64,000 nucleotides of DNA. It comes from JAWWOL01 sp963797535. GTDB lineage: Bacteria; Actinomycetota; Actinomycetes; JAWWOL01. The number at the start of each line of letters is the position of its first letter. The first letter of the stretch is position 1. Under the pieces are notes generated by a model. That model had not been told where the DNA came from. It saw only the letters and a program-made list of their open reading frames with translations, and made no database searches. Positions 41,704-50,663 of the stretch are shown in pieces. Position numbers and translations under genes: made by a program. The stretch covers positions 2,976,001 to 3,040,000 of the forward strand of contig CAWCPQ010000001.1 of assembly GCA_963797535.1 (NCBI GenBank). Direction: 5' to 3'.

Positions 41704-43014
41704 GTGACGGCCACCAGCCCGGAGTCGCCGCAGCGCGCGACCTTCCGGGAAGTTCTGGCCGTCCCCGAGTTCCGGGCCCTGTACGCGGCGCGACTGCTCT
41801 CCCTCGTCGGCGATCAGATGACCCGCATCGCCCTCGCGGTCGCGGTCTACAGCCAGAGCAAGTCGCCGCTGCTGTCCGCGGCGACCTTCGCCTCGGCCTT
41901 CCTGCCCTACCTCGTCGCCGGGCCGGTCCTCGCGACCTTGGGCGACCGCTTCCCTCGCCGCCAGGTCATGGTCGTCTGCGACCTGCTGCGCGCGGGGTTG
42001 CTGGTCGTCCTTGCCATCCCCGGCATGCCGATCCCGGCGCTGTTCGGGCTGCTGCTCGCCGTGGTGGTGCTGTCCGCCCCGTTCGAGGCCTCGCGGGCCG
42101 CGTTGATGCCGGAGGTGCTGCCGGGCGATCTCTACGTCGTCGGCACCGCGCTCAACCAGACCGCCAACCACCTCACCGCTGTCATCGGTCTGGCCATCGG
42201 TGGTGTCGCCGTGGCGGAGCTGCACCCCTCCGGTGCCCTGCTGATGGACTCGACGACCTTCGTGCTGTCCGCCGTGCTGCTGACCGCTTTCGTACGCAAA
42301 GGCTCGGTCGGCGCGCCGCAGGAGCCCGGACACCGCAGCAGCCTGTTCGCCGACGTCCGCGAAGGTGCCGTGGTGGTCCTGCGCCGCCCGGTGCTGCGCG
42401 CGGTGGTTTTGATCGCCTGGGTCAGCGCCGCGTTCTCCATCGTCCCGGAGGGACTGGCGATCTCGTACTCCCACCAGATCGGCAACGGCGACTCCGGTAC
42501 GGGTTTCCTGATCGCCTCCCTGCCCGCGGGAGCCCTCATCGGCAACTTGGTGATCGGCCGGCTCGTGGCCCCCAACCGACGGGCAGCCTGGATGCGCCCG
42601 CTCGGCGTGCTCTGCGTCGTCCCCCTGATTGCCACGGTGCTGCAACCAAGCCTGCCGCTGACCTGTCTGCTGTGGGGTGTCGCCGGCTTCGGCTCTGCGC
42701 TGCACCTCCCGGCCATCACCACGTTCGTCGCGCACACGCCGGCTGCGGTGCGGGCCAGGGCGTTCGGGCTGGCCGACTCGGGCCTGCAGGCCGTGCAGGG
42801 CGTCGCCCTTGTCGCCGGTGGCGCCCTGGCTCAGGTACTGGCGCCATCGGTGGTGGTCTGCCTGGCCGGCATCACCGGTCTGGTCGGCGTCGGCCTCGTC
42901 ATCAGCGTGTGGCCGGTCGAGCTTCGCTCGAGGGAGATCGTCCTGCCGACCACTCCGCCGGTGATCCCCGAGCAGCAGCCGCTACGCCGCTCCGCCCGCG
43001 CCGCCACCGGCTGA
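41704..43014 (+). CDS. MFS transporter, paralogue B
   Basis: A 436-residue 12-helix major-facilitator protein. The N-terminus TFREVLAVPEFRALYAARLLSLVGDQ and the loop TLGDRFPRRQVMVVCD match the transporter at 27601. GGAGGAA lies just before GTG 41704. Related proteins are drug or metabolite exporters, with no substrate evidence here. The 185 bp before it hold no other recognisable element. Confidence 0.85.
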   Translation: MTATSPESPQRATFREVLAVPEFRALYAARLLSLVGDQMTRIALAVAVYSQSKSPLLSAATFASAFLPYLVAGPVLATLGDRFPRRQVMVVCDLLRAGLLVVLAIPGMPIPALFGLLLAVVVLSAPFEASRAALMPEVLPGDLYVVGTALNQTANHLTAVIGLAIGGVAVAELHPSGALLMDSTTFVLSAVLLTAFVRKGSVGAPQEPGHRSSLFADVREGAVVVLRRPVLRAVVLIAWVSAAFSIVPEGLAISYSHQIGNGDSGTGFLIASLPAGALIGNLVIGRLVAPNRRAAWMRPLGVLCVVPLIATVLQPSLPLTCLLWGVAGFGSALHLPAITTFVAHTPAAVRARAFGLADSGLQAVQGVALVAGGALAQVLAPSVVVCLAGITGLVGVGLVISVWPVELRSREIVLPTTPPVIPEQQPLRRSARAATG

Positions 43015-43080
43015 GCGTCCACCTTCGGGCAACCGTTCGACCTCGTGCGGCGTCTTTGCTAGCGACGGAGGGGGACATCC

Positions 43081-44301
43081 ATGATCGGGCCGGGGCGACC
43101 TCGCGCTGCCCGCGCGCGCTGGATGCTGGTCGTGATCGCCGGCACCGCCCTGGCGGTTTCCGGCTGCCGCGCCGACCATCCGGTCGCGGTCGGTCAACCG
43201 TCGACGGCGGCCGCCGGGTCGACGGTCGCCAGGCCGCCACGGCTGGTTGTGGCGCCCAAGCCCGTCCACCCACCCAAGCATGCCGAGCCGGTCGTACGAC
43301 ATCGGCCGACCACCGTCGTCGACGCAGCGTTGAAACCCGGCCAGCGCCCGCCGCAGTTCATCGTGGTCTCCTTCGACGGCGGCGGGTCACACACCCTGTG
43401 GCAGCAGTGGGATCAGGTGTCGCAGCAGTCCAACATGCACTTCACTGCCTTCCTCACCGGCTTGTACCTGCTCGATGCCGACCACCGGATGCAGTACAAG
43501 GGGCCCGGTCATCGGGTCGGCCGGTCCTCGCTCGGGACGTTCTCCTCCGCCCAGCGGGTGGCCCTGGAGGCCACTGATCTCAACTTCGCCTACGCGCACG
43601 GGCAGGAGATCGGCACCCACTACATGGGCCATTTCTGCTCGGACAACCCGCCCGGCGGCCAGTCCTGGAGCACCGCTGACTGGAACAGCGAGCTCGACCA
43701 GTTCTATGCGACCCTCGACCGCTACCGCGCCGGTCAGCACGAGAAGGGTGCGCCGCAGCTGCTGGTCCCGGACAACGAGGTGCGGGGCGGCCGTACCCCC
43801 TGCTTGGAGGGCCGGTTCAGCCAGCTGATGCCGGTGCTGAAGGCCCACGGGTTCACCTACGACTCGACCTTCGCCAGGGCCGGGCTGTCCTGGCCGGTCA
43901 AGAGTGCCGGGATCTGGCAGCTCGGCCTGCCCGTCTTCCCGCTGGCCGGCACCCATCGCCCGGTGATTGCGATGGACTACAACTACTGGTTCGCGCAGGA
44001 GCGTGCCACGCCGGCAGCCTCGCCCGCACGAGCCAACGCCGACGGTGCTCAGGTGCTGAACACCTACCGCGCGATGTACGCGGCCGCCTACCGGGGCAAC
44101 CGGGCGCCGATCGTCCTGGGCAACCATTTCGAACGGTGGAACGACGGGGTCTACACGGCGGCACTGCAGGATTTCGTCCGGGAGACCTGTCAGCGGCCGG
44201 ACACCCGGTGCGTCACTTTCCGCGACCTGGTCGCCTGGCTGAACGCACAGTCGTCCGGCACGCTCGCGCGGTTGCAGTCATTGCCTGCGCAGCGGGGCTG
44301 A
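43081..44301 (+). CDS. polysaccharide-deacetylase-like lipoprotein
   Basis: A 406-residue protein with a signal peptide and lipobox-like AVSGC near residue 27, then a Pro-rich spacer. The NodB-like fold starts at FIVVSFDGGGS (the usual catalytic Asp in SFDDG is here Asp-Gly-Gly). GQEIGTHYMGHFC carries the expected His pair; the second region is IGTH. A C-terminal IVLGNHFERWND may supply the other His. The changed first motif means activity is not assured. It is probably a surface enzyme acting on a glycan. Confidence 0.75.
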   Translation: MIGPGRPRAARARWMLVVIAGTALAVSGCRADHPVAVGQPSTAAAGSTVARPPRLVVAPKPVHPPKHAEPVVRHRPTTVVDAALKPGQRPPQFIVVSFDGGGSHTLWQQWDQVSQQSNMHFTAFLTGLYLLDADHRMQYKGPGHRVGRSSLGTFSSAQRVALEATDLNFAYAHGQEIGTHYMGHFCSDNPPGGQSWSTADWNSELDQFYATLDRYRAGQHEKGAPQLLVPDNEVRGGRTPCLEGRFSQLMPVLKAHGFTYDSTFARAGLSWPVKSAGIWQLGLPVFPLAGTHRPVIAMDYNYWFAQERATPAASPARANADGAQVLNTYRAMYAAAYRGNRAPIVLGNHFERWNDGVYTAALQDFVRETCQRPDTRCVTFRDLVAWLNAQSSGTLARLQSLPAQRG

Positions 44302-44318
44302 GCCGCTACCGTGGTCGC

Positions 44319-45242
44319 ATGCCATCCCAGCGCTTCACCTACCTCGGCCCCGAGGGCACGTTCGCCGAGGCCGCCCTGCTCAGCATCCCCGGCGCCAAGG
44401 AAGCCGAGCTGCCGCCGTCGGTGACGGTGCCGGCGGCGCTCGAGGCCGTGCGCCGCGGCGAGGCGGATGGGGCTGTCGTCCCATTGGAGAACTCCGTCGA
44501 AGGCGCGGTCACCACGACGCTCGACGAGTTCGCGAGTGGAGAGCCGCTGCACATCACCGCCGAGGTTCTGCTGCCGGTGAGCTTTGCGCTGATGGCGGCC
44601 GAAGGCACCTCGCTCGAGGACATCCGTACCGTCGGCACCCATCCGCACGCGGAGGCGCAGTGCCGCAAGTGGCTCGCGGCCAGGTTGCCGAAGGCGCGCC
44701 ACCTGCTCTCGCTGTCGACGGCCGACGCCGCCCGGTCGATCGCCGAGGGCGAGGGGCAGTTCGACGCGGCGATCGCCGCACCACTCGCCGCCGAGCGCTA
44801 CGGCCTGAACATCCTGGCCACCGAGGTCGGCGACAACCCCACCGCGGTGACCCGGTTCGTGCTCGTCCGCCGGCCGGCTCCGGTGACGCCACCGACCGGC
44901 GCCGACCGGACCACCGTTGTCGCCTACATCGCCGACGACCACCCCGGCGCGCTGCTCGAGCTGCTGACCGAGTTCGCCGTACGAGGCGTCAACCTGACCC
45001 GGATCGAGTCCCGGCCCACCGGCGAGCGGCTCGGCCACTACTGCTTCTCGATCGACTGCGAGGGGCACATCCTCGACGCGCGGCTCGGCGAAGCCTTGTC
45101 GGCGCTGCACCGGATCTGCGACGAGGTGCGGTTCTGCGGCTCCTACCCGCGGGCCGACGGAGTGGCGTCCACCACCCGCAGGGGCACCTCCGACGACTCC
45201 TTCGCAGCCGCGGCGAAGTGGCTGGCCTCCGTACGCCGGTAG
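44319..45242 (+). CDS. pheA: prephenate dehydratase
   Basis: A 307-residue prephenate dehydratase that converts prephenate to phenylpyruvate for phenylalanine synthesis. The catalytic domain has YLGPEGTFAEAAL, PLENSVEGAV and AIAAPLAAERYGL. The C-terminal ACT domain (about 200-280) with GALLELLTEFAVRGVNLTRIESRP is the phenylalanine-binding regulatory site. There is no chorismate-mutase domain. ATG 44319 is used; the open frame before it lies in the preceding gene. serS follows after 9 bp. Confidence 0.93.
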   Translation: MPSQRFTYLGPEGTFAEAALLSIPGAKEAELPPSVTVPAALEAVRRGEADGAVVPLENSVEGAVTTTLDEFASGEPLHITAEVLLPVSFALMAAEGTSLEDIRTVGTHPHAEAQCRKWLAARLPKARHLLSLSTADAARSIAEGEGQFDAAIAAPLAAERYGLNILATEVGDNPTAVTRFVLVRRPAPVTPPTGADRTTVVAYIADDHPGALLELLTEFAVRGVNLTRIESRPTGERLGHYCFSIDCEGHILDARLGEALSALHRICDEVRFCGSYPRADGVASTTRRGTSDDSFAAAAKWLASVRR

Positions 45243-45251
45243 GCTCGTCCC

Positions 45252-46514
45252 GTGATCGACCTCAAGCTTCTGCGCGACGACCCTGACCTCGTACGGGCAA
45301 GCCAGCGAGCGCGCGGTGAGAGCCCGTCGCTGGTCGACGACCTGCTCGCTGCCGACGAGCGCCGGCGTGCTGCGATCAGCGCCGCTGACAACCTGCGGGC
45401 CGAGTCGAACGCGGCGAGCAAGGCGATCCAGTCCGCCTCCGCGCAGGACCGGCCGGCGATGATCGAGCGGGCCAAGGTGCTGAAGGACTCGGTCAAGGCG
45501 GTCGAGGTCGAGCAGGGTGAGGCCGAGGCCGAGCTGCGCCGGCTGCACCTGGCTATCCCCAACGTGGTCGAGGAGGGGGCGCCGGCCGGCGGCGAGGACG
45601 ACTACGTCGTCATCGAGCACGTCGGCGAGCCGCCGGTGTTCGCGTTCGAGGTACGCGACCACCTCGAGGTGGCCGAGCGGATCGGCGCCATCGACATGGG
45701 CCGCGGCACCAAGGTCTCCGGTGCCCGCTTCTACTACCTGACTGGTGTCGGCGCTCAGCTCGAGTTCGGGCTGTGGCAGCTGGCGATAGCGCAGGCAGTC
45801 GCAGCCGGGTTCATCCCGATGATTCCGCCGGTGCTGGTCAAGCCGGAATCCATGGAGGGCACGGGTTTTCTCGGCGCGCACTCCAGCGAGATCTACCACC
45901 TCGACGAGGACGACCTCTACCTCGTCGGCACCTCCGAGGTCCCGCTCGCGGCCTACCACCGCGACGAGATCCTCGACGCAGCAGGGCTTCCGCTGCGCTA
46001 CGCGGGTTTCTCCGCCTGCTTCCGTCGTGAAGCCGGCTCGTACGGCAAGGACACCCGCGGCATCATCCGAGTGCACCAGTTCCACAAGGTCGAGATGTTC
46101 TCGTTCTGCCCGCCCGAGCTGGCACACGAGGAGCACTTGCGCTTGCTGGCCTGGGAGAAGCAGATGCTGACCGCACTCGGGCTGCCGTTCCGCGTGATCG
46201 ACGTGGCAGCAGGCGATCTCGGCTCGTCGGCTGCGCGCAAGTACGACTGCGAGGCGTGGGTGCCTTCGCAAGGCAAGTACCGCGAGCTGACGTCCACGTC
46301 GAACTGCACGACGTTCCAGGCCCGGCGGCTGAACATCCGTTCGCGCGTCGACGGTCAGCCGCAGGTGCTCGCGACGCTGAACGGCACCCTGGTCACCACC
46401 CGCTGGTTGGTTGCACTGCTCGAGAACAACCAGCAGGCCGACGGCTCGGTGCGGGTGCCGGAGCCGCTGCGTCCGTACGTCGGTGGCCGTGAGGTCCTGG
46501 AGCCGATCCGCTGA
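45252..46514 (+). CDS. serS: seryl-tRNA synthetase
   Basis: A 420-residue class II synthetase charging tRNA-Ser. An N-terminal coiled-coil tRNA-binding arm (about 1-105) is followed by the catalytic core: motif 1 region near 190, TSEVPLAAYHRDE, motif 2 FRREAGSYGKDTRGIIRVHQF, DVAAGDLGSSAARKYDCEAW, the TSTSNCTTFQARR segment, and motif 3 LNGTLVTTRWLVALLE. Motif 2 is given only by its limits here: 46020-46085. GTG 45252. Its TGA is inside the CTGA start of the next gene. Confidence 0.95.
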   Translation: MIDLKLLRDDPDLVRASQRARGESPSLVDDLLAADERRRAAISAADNLRAESNAASKAIQSASAQDRPAMIERAKVLKDSVKAVEVEQGEAEAELRRLHLAIPNVVEEGAPAGGEDDYVVIEHVGEPPVFAFEVRDHLEVAERIGAIDMGRGTKVSGARFYYLTGVGAQLEFGLWQLAIAQAVAAGFIPMIPPVLVKPESMEGTGFLGAHSSEIYHLDEDDLYLVGTSEVPLAAYHRDEILDAAGLPLRYAGFSACFRREAGSYGKDTRGIIRVHQFHKVEMFSFCPPELAHEEHLRLLAWEKQMLTALGLPFRVIDVAAGDLGSSAARKYDCEAWVPSQGKYRELTSTSNCTTFQARRLNIRSRVDGQPQVLATLNGTLVTTRWLVALLENNQQADGSVRVPEPLRPYVGGREVLEPIR

Positions 46515-47305
46515 GCGGGGTCCCGTACAAGATCGTCGCCACCGACCTCGATGGCACGATCGTCCGCACGGACGGCACCATCAGCCCGCGCACGCAGGCG
46601 GCCTTGCGGCTGGCTCAGGACAGTGGCGCTGCTGTCATCTTCGTGACCGGTCGCCCGCCGCGCTGGATGCACCCGGTCGCCGAGGCCACGGGGCACACAG
46701 GTCTTGCCGTCTGTGCCAACGGGGCAATTCTCTATGACCTCGGCGAGGAACGCGTCATCTCCGAGATTGCCTTGCAGGCAAGCGATCTCGCGGAGGTGAC
46801 GCAGCGTCTGGTCGAGACCGTGCCGGGAGTTGTGTTCGCCGTCGACCGGATCACGGCGAGCTCGCACGAACCGGGCTACGTCTCGATGTGGGAGGACGAC
46901 ACCTTTCTCGTCGTGCCGCGGACCGAGCTCTTCCTCGAGCCGGCCACCAAGCTGCTGGTGCGCAACCCCGGCCTTCTGCCGGACGAGTTCCTGGCGCTCG
47001 CCCAGCAGGCGATCGGCGATCTCGCGACCATCACCCGGTCGAGCAGGGACGAGCTGCTGGAGATCTCGGCGGCCGGAGTCACCAAGGCCAGCGGGCTCGA
47101 GCGGTTCGCCCGCGACCACGGGCTCGGTCCGTCCGACGTGATCGCCTTCGGGGACATGCCCAACGACCTGCCGATGCTCGCGTGGGCAGGACATCCAGTG
47201 GCCGTGGCGAACGCGCACCCGGAGGTGCTGGCCATCGCCGCCGAGGTCGCCGGCTCCAACGACGACGACGGAGTGGCCCGAGTGCTGGAACGCGTCTTCG
47301 GCTGA
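46511..47305 (+). CDS. HAD-superfamily (Cof-type) phosphatase, probable CTG start
   Basis: A 264-residue HAD hydrolase of the Cof/Ser-B cap type. The nucleophile is Asp12 in ATDLDGTIVRTDG, motif II is VTGRP, the Lys is in TKASGLERFA, and motif IV is GDMPNDLPML. The region coding Asp12 lies 60 bp upstream of the first ATG/GTG/TTG in frame (TTG 46604), and a stop at 46490 closes the frame. The only possible initiators are CTG 46511 or an unusual codon. CTG 46511 forms CTGA with the serS stop and has GGAG 8 nt upstream. The substrate is probably a small phosphorylated metabolite. Confidence 0.85.
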   Translation: MSGVPYKIVATDLDGTIVRTDGTISPRTQAALRLAQDSGAAVIFVTGRPPRWMHPVAEATGHTGLAVCANGAILYDLGEERVISEIALQASDLAEVTQRLVETVPGVVFAVDRITASSHEPGYVSMWEDDTFLVVPRTELFLEPATKLLVRNPGLLPDEFLALAQQAIGDLATITRSSRDELLEISAAGVTKASGLERFARDHGLGPSDVIAFGDMPNDLPMLAWAGHPVAVANAHPEVLAIAAEVAGSNDDDGVARVLERVFG

Positions 47306-47343
47306 CGCGCCCCGCACCCGAGCCACTCGGCAGGCCCGACCGG

Positions 47344-48774
47344 TCAGGCGGGGACTGCGACGGTCTTCCTCGGCCTGATCCCGAACACGGTGATCACCGA
47401 CAACGCAGCGATCCCGGCCGAGACGTACCAGGCACTCTGGAAGGTCGCCAGGTCGGCTCCGGCTGCGGCAGTGCCCAGGATGGCGACCAAGGTGCTGATG
47501 CCGATGACGGCGCCGAGCTGGAGCGCCATGGAGACGATCGCGCTGCCGGTGGCTGCTTGGTCCGGTGGCAGCTCGAGCGTGGCCGACGAGATCGTCGTCG
47601 GCACGGCGAGCCCGAAGCCGATGCCGAGCACGATCCAGGTCGGCAGCATGCCGGTCGCGTAGTTGGGCGTGGTGTGCACCAGGGTGGCCATCATGATGCC
47701 GCCGAGGGAGGCGATGGCGAACCCGACGGCTGCCAGCGGTGCCGCCGGCACCTTGAAGCGCACCTGCAGGGTCTCGGCGACGCCGGCAAAGAGGGCGAAC
47801 GTGATCGGCCCGGGCGCCGACCCGAGCCCCGTACGAATAGCGCTGTAGTGCCACTGGCCCTGTACCCACAAGATCGTGGACAGCAAGAGGATCGAGAACG
47901 ACGCGAAGGACAGCAGAGCGGTGACGTTGCCGGCGCTGAAGACCCGGTCCCGGAACAGCTCGAGCTGGATCACCGGCGCCGGGTGGTGGGCGGAGCGGAG
48001 GACGAACAGCACGACGCCGACGGCTGCGATCGCCATGGCGGTGATGAACTGCGGGCTGCTCCAGCCCCAGGACGGTGCCTTGACGAGGCCGAGAGCGAGC
48101 GAGCCGATGGCCACGATGAGGATGAGACCGCCGAACAGGTCGGGGAATCGATCGTCTTGTGCGTGCTTGGAGTTCGGCACGAGCTTGATGGCCAGCACGA
48201 TGGCTGCCACGACGAACGGGATGTTCACGAGGAACAGCCACCGCCACGACGCCTCGAGCAGCAGACCACCGATGACCGGGCCGGCGGTGGCCGAGAGCGC
48301 GCCGACGGTGAACCAGATCTTGACGTACTGGCCGACCTTGTTGGCAGGGGCTGTGGTGAGGACGAGCCCAAGGCTGGCAGGCGTCATGACCGCGGCGCCG
48401 GCTGCCTGCAAGACACGGAAACCGACCAGCACCCAGATGCCCCCGCTGAAGGCGGCCCCGATGCTGGCCAGACCAAAGATGGTCAGGCCGAGCAAGAAGC
48501 CGGCCTTTCTGCCGAACCGGTCAGCGAGGCGACCGGCGGGGACGAGCAGGGCGGCGTAGATGATGGCGTACCCGTTGAGCACCCAGCTCAGGTCCGACAA
48601 CGACTGGGCGCCGACGCCCGCCCCGATGGAGGGCAGCCCGACGTTGGTGATCCAGACATCCAGCTGGGCAAGGAAGCTGGACATGGACAGAACGGCCAGG
48701 ATGATGGCTGGCCGGCTGGTGGTTGAGGCCGGCAACCGGGTGCCGGCAAGCGTGGGGGTTTCCTGCAGGGTCAT
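47344..48774 (-). CDS. MFS drug transporter, 14-helix DHA2 (EmrB/QacA) family
   Basis: A 476-residue transporter with about 14 helices. The N-terminal motif SSFLAQLDVWITNVGLPSIG and LVPAGRLADRFGRKAGFLLG (motif A) are typical, and motif C GxVIGGLLLEASWRWLFLVNIPF is at helix 5. ATG 48774 is chosen; the frame is open further but then crosses the divergent tetR. It is divergent from the TetR gene, with twin operators between, so it is probably the regulated efflux pump. Confidence 0.88.
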   Translation of the reverse strand: MTLQETPTLAGTRLPASTTSRPAIILAVLSMSSFLAQLDVWITNVGLPSIGAGVGAQSLSDLSWVLNGYAIIYAALLVPAGRLADRFGRKAGFLLGLTIFGLASIGAAFSGGIWVLVGFRVLQAAGAAVMTPASLGLVLTTAPANKVGQYVKIWFTVGALSATAGPVIGGLLLEASWRWLFLVNIPFVVAAIVLAIKLVPNSKHAQDDRFPDLFGGLILIVAIGSLALGLVKAPSWGWSSPQFITAMAIAAVGVVLFVLRSAHHPAPVIQLELFRDRVFSAGNVTALLSFASFSILLLSTILWVQGQWHYSAIRTGLGSAPGPITFALFAGVAETLQVRFKVPAAPLAAVGFAIASLGGIMMATLVHTTPNYATGMLPTWIVLGIGFGLAVPTTISSATLELPPDQAATGSAIVSMALQLGAVIGISTLVAILGTAAAGADLATFQSAWYVSAGIAALSVITVFGIRPRKTVAVPA

Positions 48775-48802
48775 GGCGACTCGCAATCGGAGGGCGTCCA
48801 GC

Positions 48803-48860
48803 AGTTCTGGACTGCTTTGCCAAGAACCGTAAATAGTTCTGGACTGATCTGTCAAGAACT
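48803..48860. promoter_or_regulatory. twin 26-bp operators between MFS and TetR genes
   Basis: AGTTCT...AGAACC at 48803-48828 and AGTTCT...AGAACT at 48835-48860 are direct copies of one 26-bp element, each an imperfect inverted repeat with a shared GGACTG next to the left arm. They are 32 bp apart, about three helical turns, in the 111-bp divergent promoter. This is the expected binding pattern of a TetR-family repressor. Confidence 0.7.
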
Positions 48861-48885
48861 GTTCGCGCAGGCGTACTATGTGGGC

Positions 48886-49509
48886 ATGGCCCGGCCACCG
48901 AGTTTCGACAGAGCACTGGTGCTGCAGGCCGTCGAGCGGCAGTTCCGTCTGACCGGTTACGCCGGCACCAGCCTCGACGACCTGTGCGCCGTCACCGGGC
49001 TGGGCAGGGGCAGCTTGTACGCGGCCTTCGGGGACAAGCGCAGTCTTTTCTTGCAGGCGCTGAACAGCTACTGCGACCGCAGCGAGCTCGACCTGCTCAC
49101 GGTCATGGACGGACCGGACAGCGAGGCGCTCGACCGGGTGCGCTGCTTCCTCGCCATGTCCGTGACCCGGGTCTTCGACGACACCGACCAGCTGGGCTGC
49201 ATGGCCGGCAAGTTCGCCGTCGAGCTGGCGCGAGAAGACACGGCGGTCGCCGAGCGGATCCAGGCCGACCTGGGCCTGATGCAGCGCTCCCTCGCCGCCA
49301 CGATCGAGGGTGCCCAGCGGCACGGCGACATCGAGCCCGGCGCTCCGGCGGACGAGCTGGCCAATCTGCTGGTGGCGCTCGCTCGCGGCATCGACGTCGT
49401 GACGCAGGCCGGGGCAACGCTTCCCGAGATGACGGCGGTCGCCGACCGTGCCTTGGTGATGCTGCCCCTGACCGAAGCCGGGCGGGCACGGGTCAGCGCG
49501 CGCGTCTGA
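48886..49509 (+). CDS. TetR-family repressor
   Basis: A 207-residue TetR regulator. The N-terminal helix-turn-helix is ARPPSFDRALVLQAVERQFR followed by GYAGTSLDDLCAVTGLGRGSLYAAFGDKRSLF (cited as 48940-49050). The C-terminal domain is all-helical and binds an unknown ligand. ATG 48886 is used; an upstream ATG at 48817 would lie over the operators. It most likely represses itself and the divergent DHA2 transporter. Confidence 0.9.
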   Translation: MARPPSFDRALVLQAVERQFRLTGYAGTSLDDLCAVTGLGRGSLYAAFGDKRSLFLQALNSYCDRSELDLLTVMDGPDSEALDRVRCFLAMSVTRVFDDTDQLGCMAGKFAVELAREDTAVAERIQADLGLMQRSLAATIEGAQRHGDIEPGAPADELANLLVALARGIDVVTQAGATLPEMTAVADRALVMLPLTEAGRARVSARV

Positions 49510-49558
49510 GAGAGTCCAGCAGCGCTTTCTGTCGGTGGGCTACACCAGTCTTGCGATC

Positions 49559-50653
49559 ATGAGTGCTCCCGGCTTCCTGTTCCTCGGTCTGGTCCTCGGC
49601 CTGGCCGTCGGCGTTCTCCTCGGTGGCTACGTCGTACGCGCGACGGCGGCCAAGGACGAGCAGCGGGTACGCGACTCGTTCGCCGCCCTGTCGCAGCAGG
49701 CGCTCCACCAGGCGAACGCCTCGTTCCTCGACCTGGCGCAGACGAGTCTCGGCCAGCGCCTCGACCAGGTCACCCGGAGCCTCAGCGAGCTCGAGGCCAG
49801 TCGGCAGGGCGCGTACGCCGGCCTCACCGAGCAGGTGCGCAGCCTGTCAGCGGCACAGCAGCAGCTGCGGATCGAGACGTCCCAGCTGACCACAGCGCTG
49901 CGGGCGCCGGCTCAGCGTGGCCGGTGGGGGGAGCTGCAGCTGCGCCGGGTCGTCGAGCTGGCCGGCATGGTCGAGCACTGCGACTTCGACGAGCAGCCGC
50001 ACTCGGCAACCGAGGACGGCATCCTGCGTCCGGACATGGTCATCCGGCTGCCCGGCAGCGGATCCATCGTCGTCGACAGCAAGGTCCCGCTCGAGGCGTT
50101 CCTCATGGTCGGGGGCGCTCCCGACGAGTCGACCCGTCGCGCTGCCCTGGCCCATCACGCACGCCAGCTGGGCCAGCACGTGGCGACGCTGTCGGCCAAG
50201 GCCTACTGGCAGCGGTTTCAGCCGGCGCCCGAGCTCGTGGTCCTGTTCGTGCCCGGCGACCAGATCCTGTCCGCTGCGCTCGAGGCCGATCCCGAGCTGT
50301 ACGAGCGGGCCATTCGCTCCTCTGTGCTGCTCGCCAGCCCGACCTCGCTGATCGGACTGCTCCGGACCATTTCCTACGGCTGGCGCCAGGAGGCCCTCGC
50401 CGACGGTGCCCGTGCCGTGTGCGACCTGGGCCGCGAGCTGCACGGGCGGCTGTCGACGCTGGCCGTCCACGTCGACTCGGTCGGGCGCTCGCTGGACAAG
50501 GCGGTCGACCACTACAACGCGGCCGTGGGCACCCTCGAATCGCGCGTTCTCGTCAGCGCTCGCCGGTTCAACGACCTCCAGGTGACCGACGACGACCTGA
50601 TCTCGCCGCGTCAGATCGACAAGGCAGCTCGGCACATCAGCGGGGCAGCCTGA
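49559..50653 (+). CDS. RmuC-family DNA recombination protein
   Basis: A 364-residue RmuC homologue: an N-terminal membrane helix (about 5-25), a coiled coil (about 30-110), and the RmuC nuclease-like domain with RGRWGELQLRRVVELAGM, DMVIRLPGSGSIVVDSKVPLEAF and LLRTISYGWRQEALADGA. E. coli RmuC limits DNA inversions between short inverted repeats. ATG 49559 or GTG 49535 may start it; neither has a clear ribosome-binding site. Confidence 0.87.
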   Translation: MSAPGFLFLGLVLGLAVGVLLGGYVVRATAAKDEQRVRDSFAALSQQALHQANASFLDLAQTSLGQRLDQVTRSLSELEASRQGAYAGLTEQVRSLSAAQQQLRIETSQLTTALRAPAQRGRWGELQLRRVVELAGMVEHCDFDEQPHSATEDGILRPDMVIRLPGSGSIVVDSKVPLEAFLMVGGAPDESTRRAALAHHARQLGQHVATLSAKAYWQRFQPAPELVVLFVPGDQILSAALEADPELYERAIRSSVLLASPTSLIGLLRTISYGWRQEALADGARAVCDLGRELHGRLSTLAVHVDSVGRSLDKAVDHYNAAVGTLESRVLVSARRFNDLQVTDDDLISPRQIDKAARHISGAA

Positions 50654-50663
50654 CCAGAGCCGC

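Noticed and set aside
45243..45251. T-box riboswitch before serS
   Set aside because: Only 9 bp separate pheA and serS, too short for a T-box leader.
44190..46271. 693-codon minus-strand frame across pheA and serS
   Set aside because: It runs antisense to two clear housekeeping enzymes.
46604..47305. HAD gene starting at TTG 46604
   Set aside because: That start lacks the nucleophile Asp and its loop, which are coded just upstream in the same frame.
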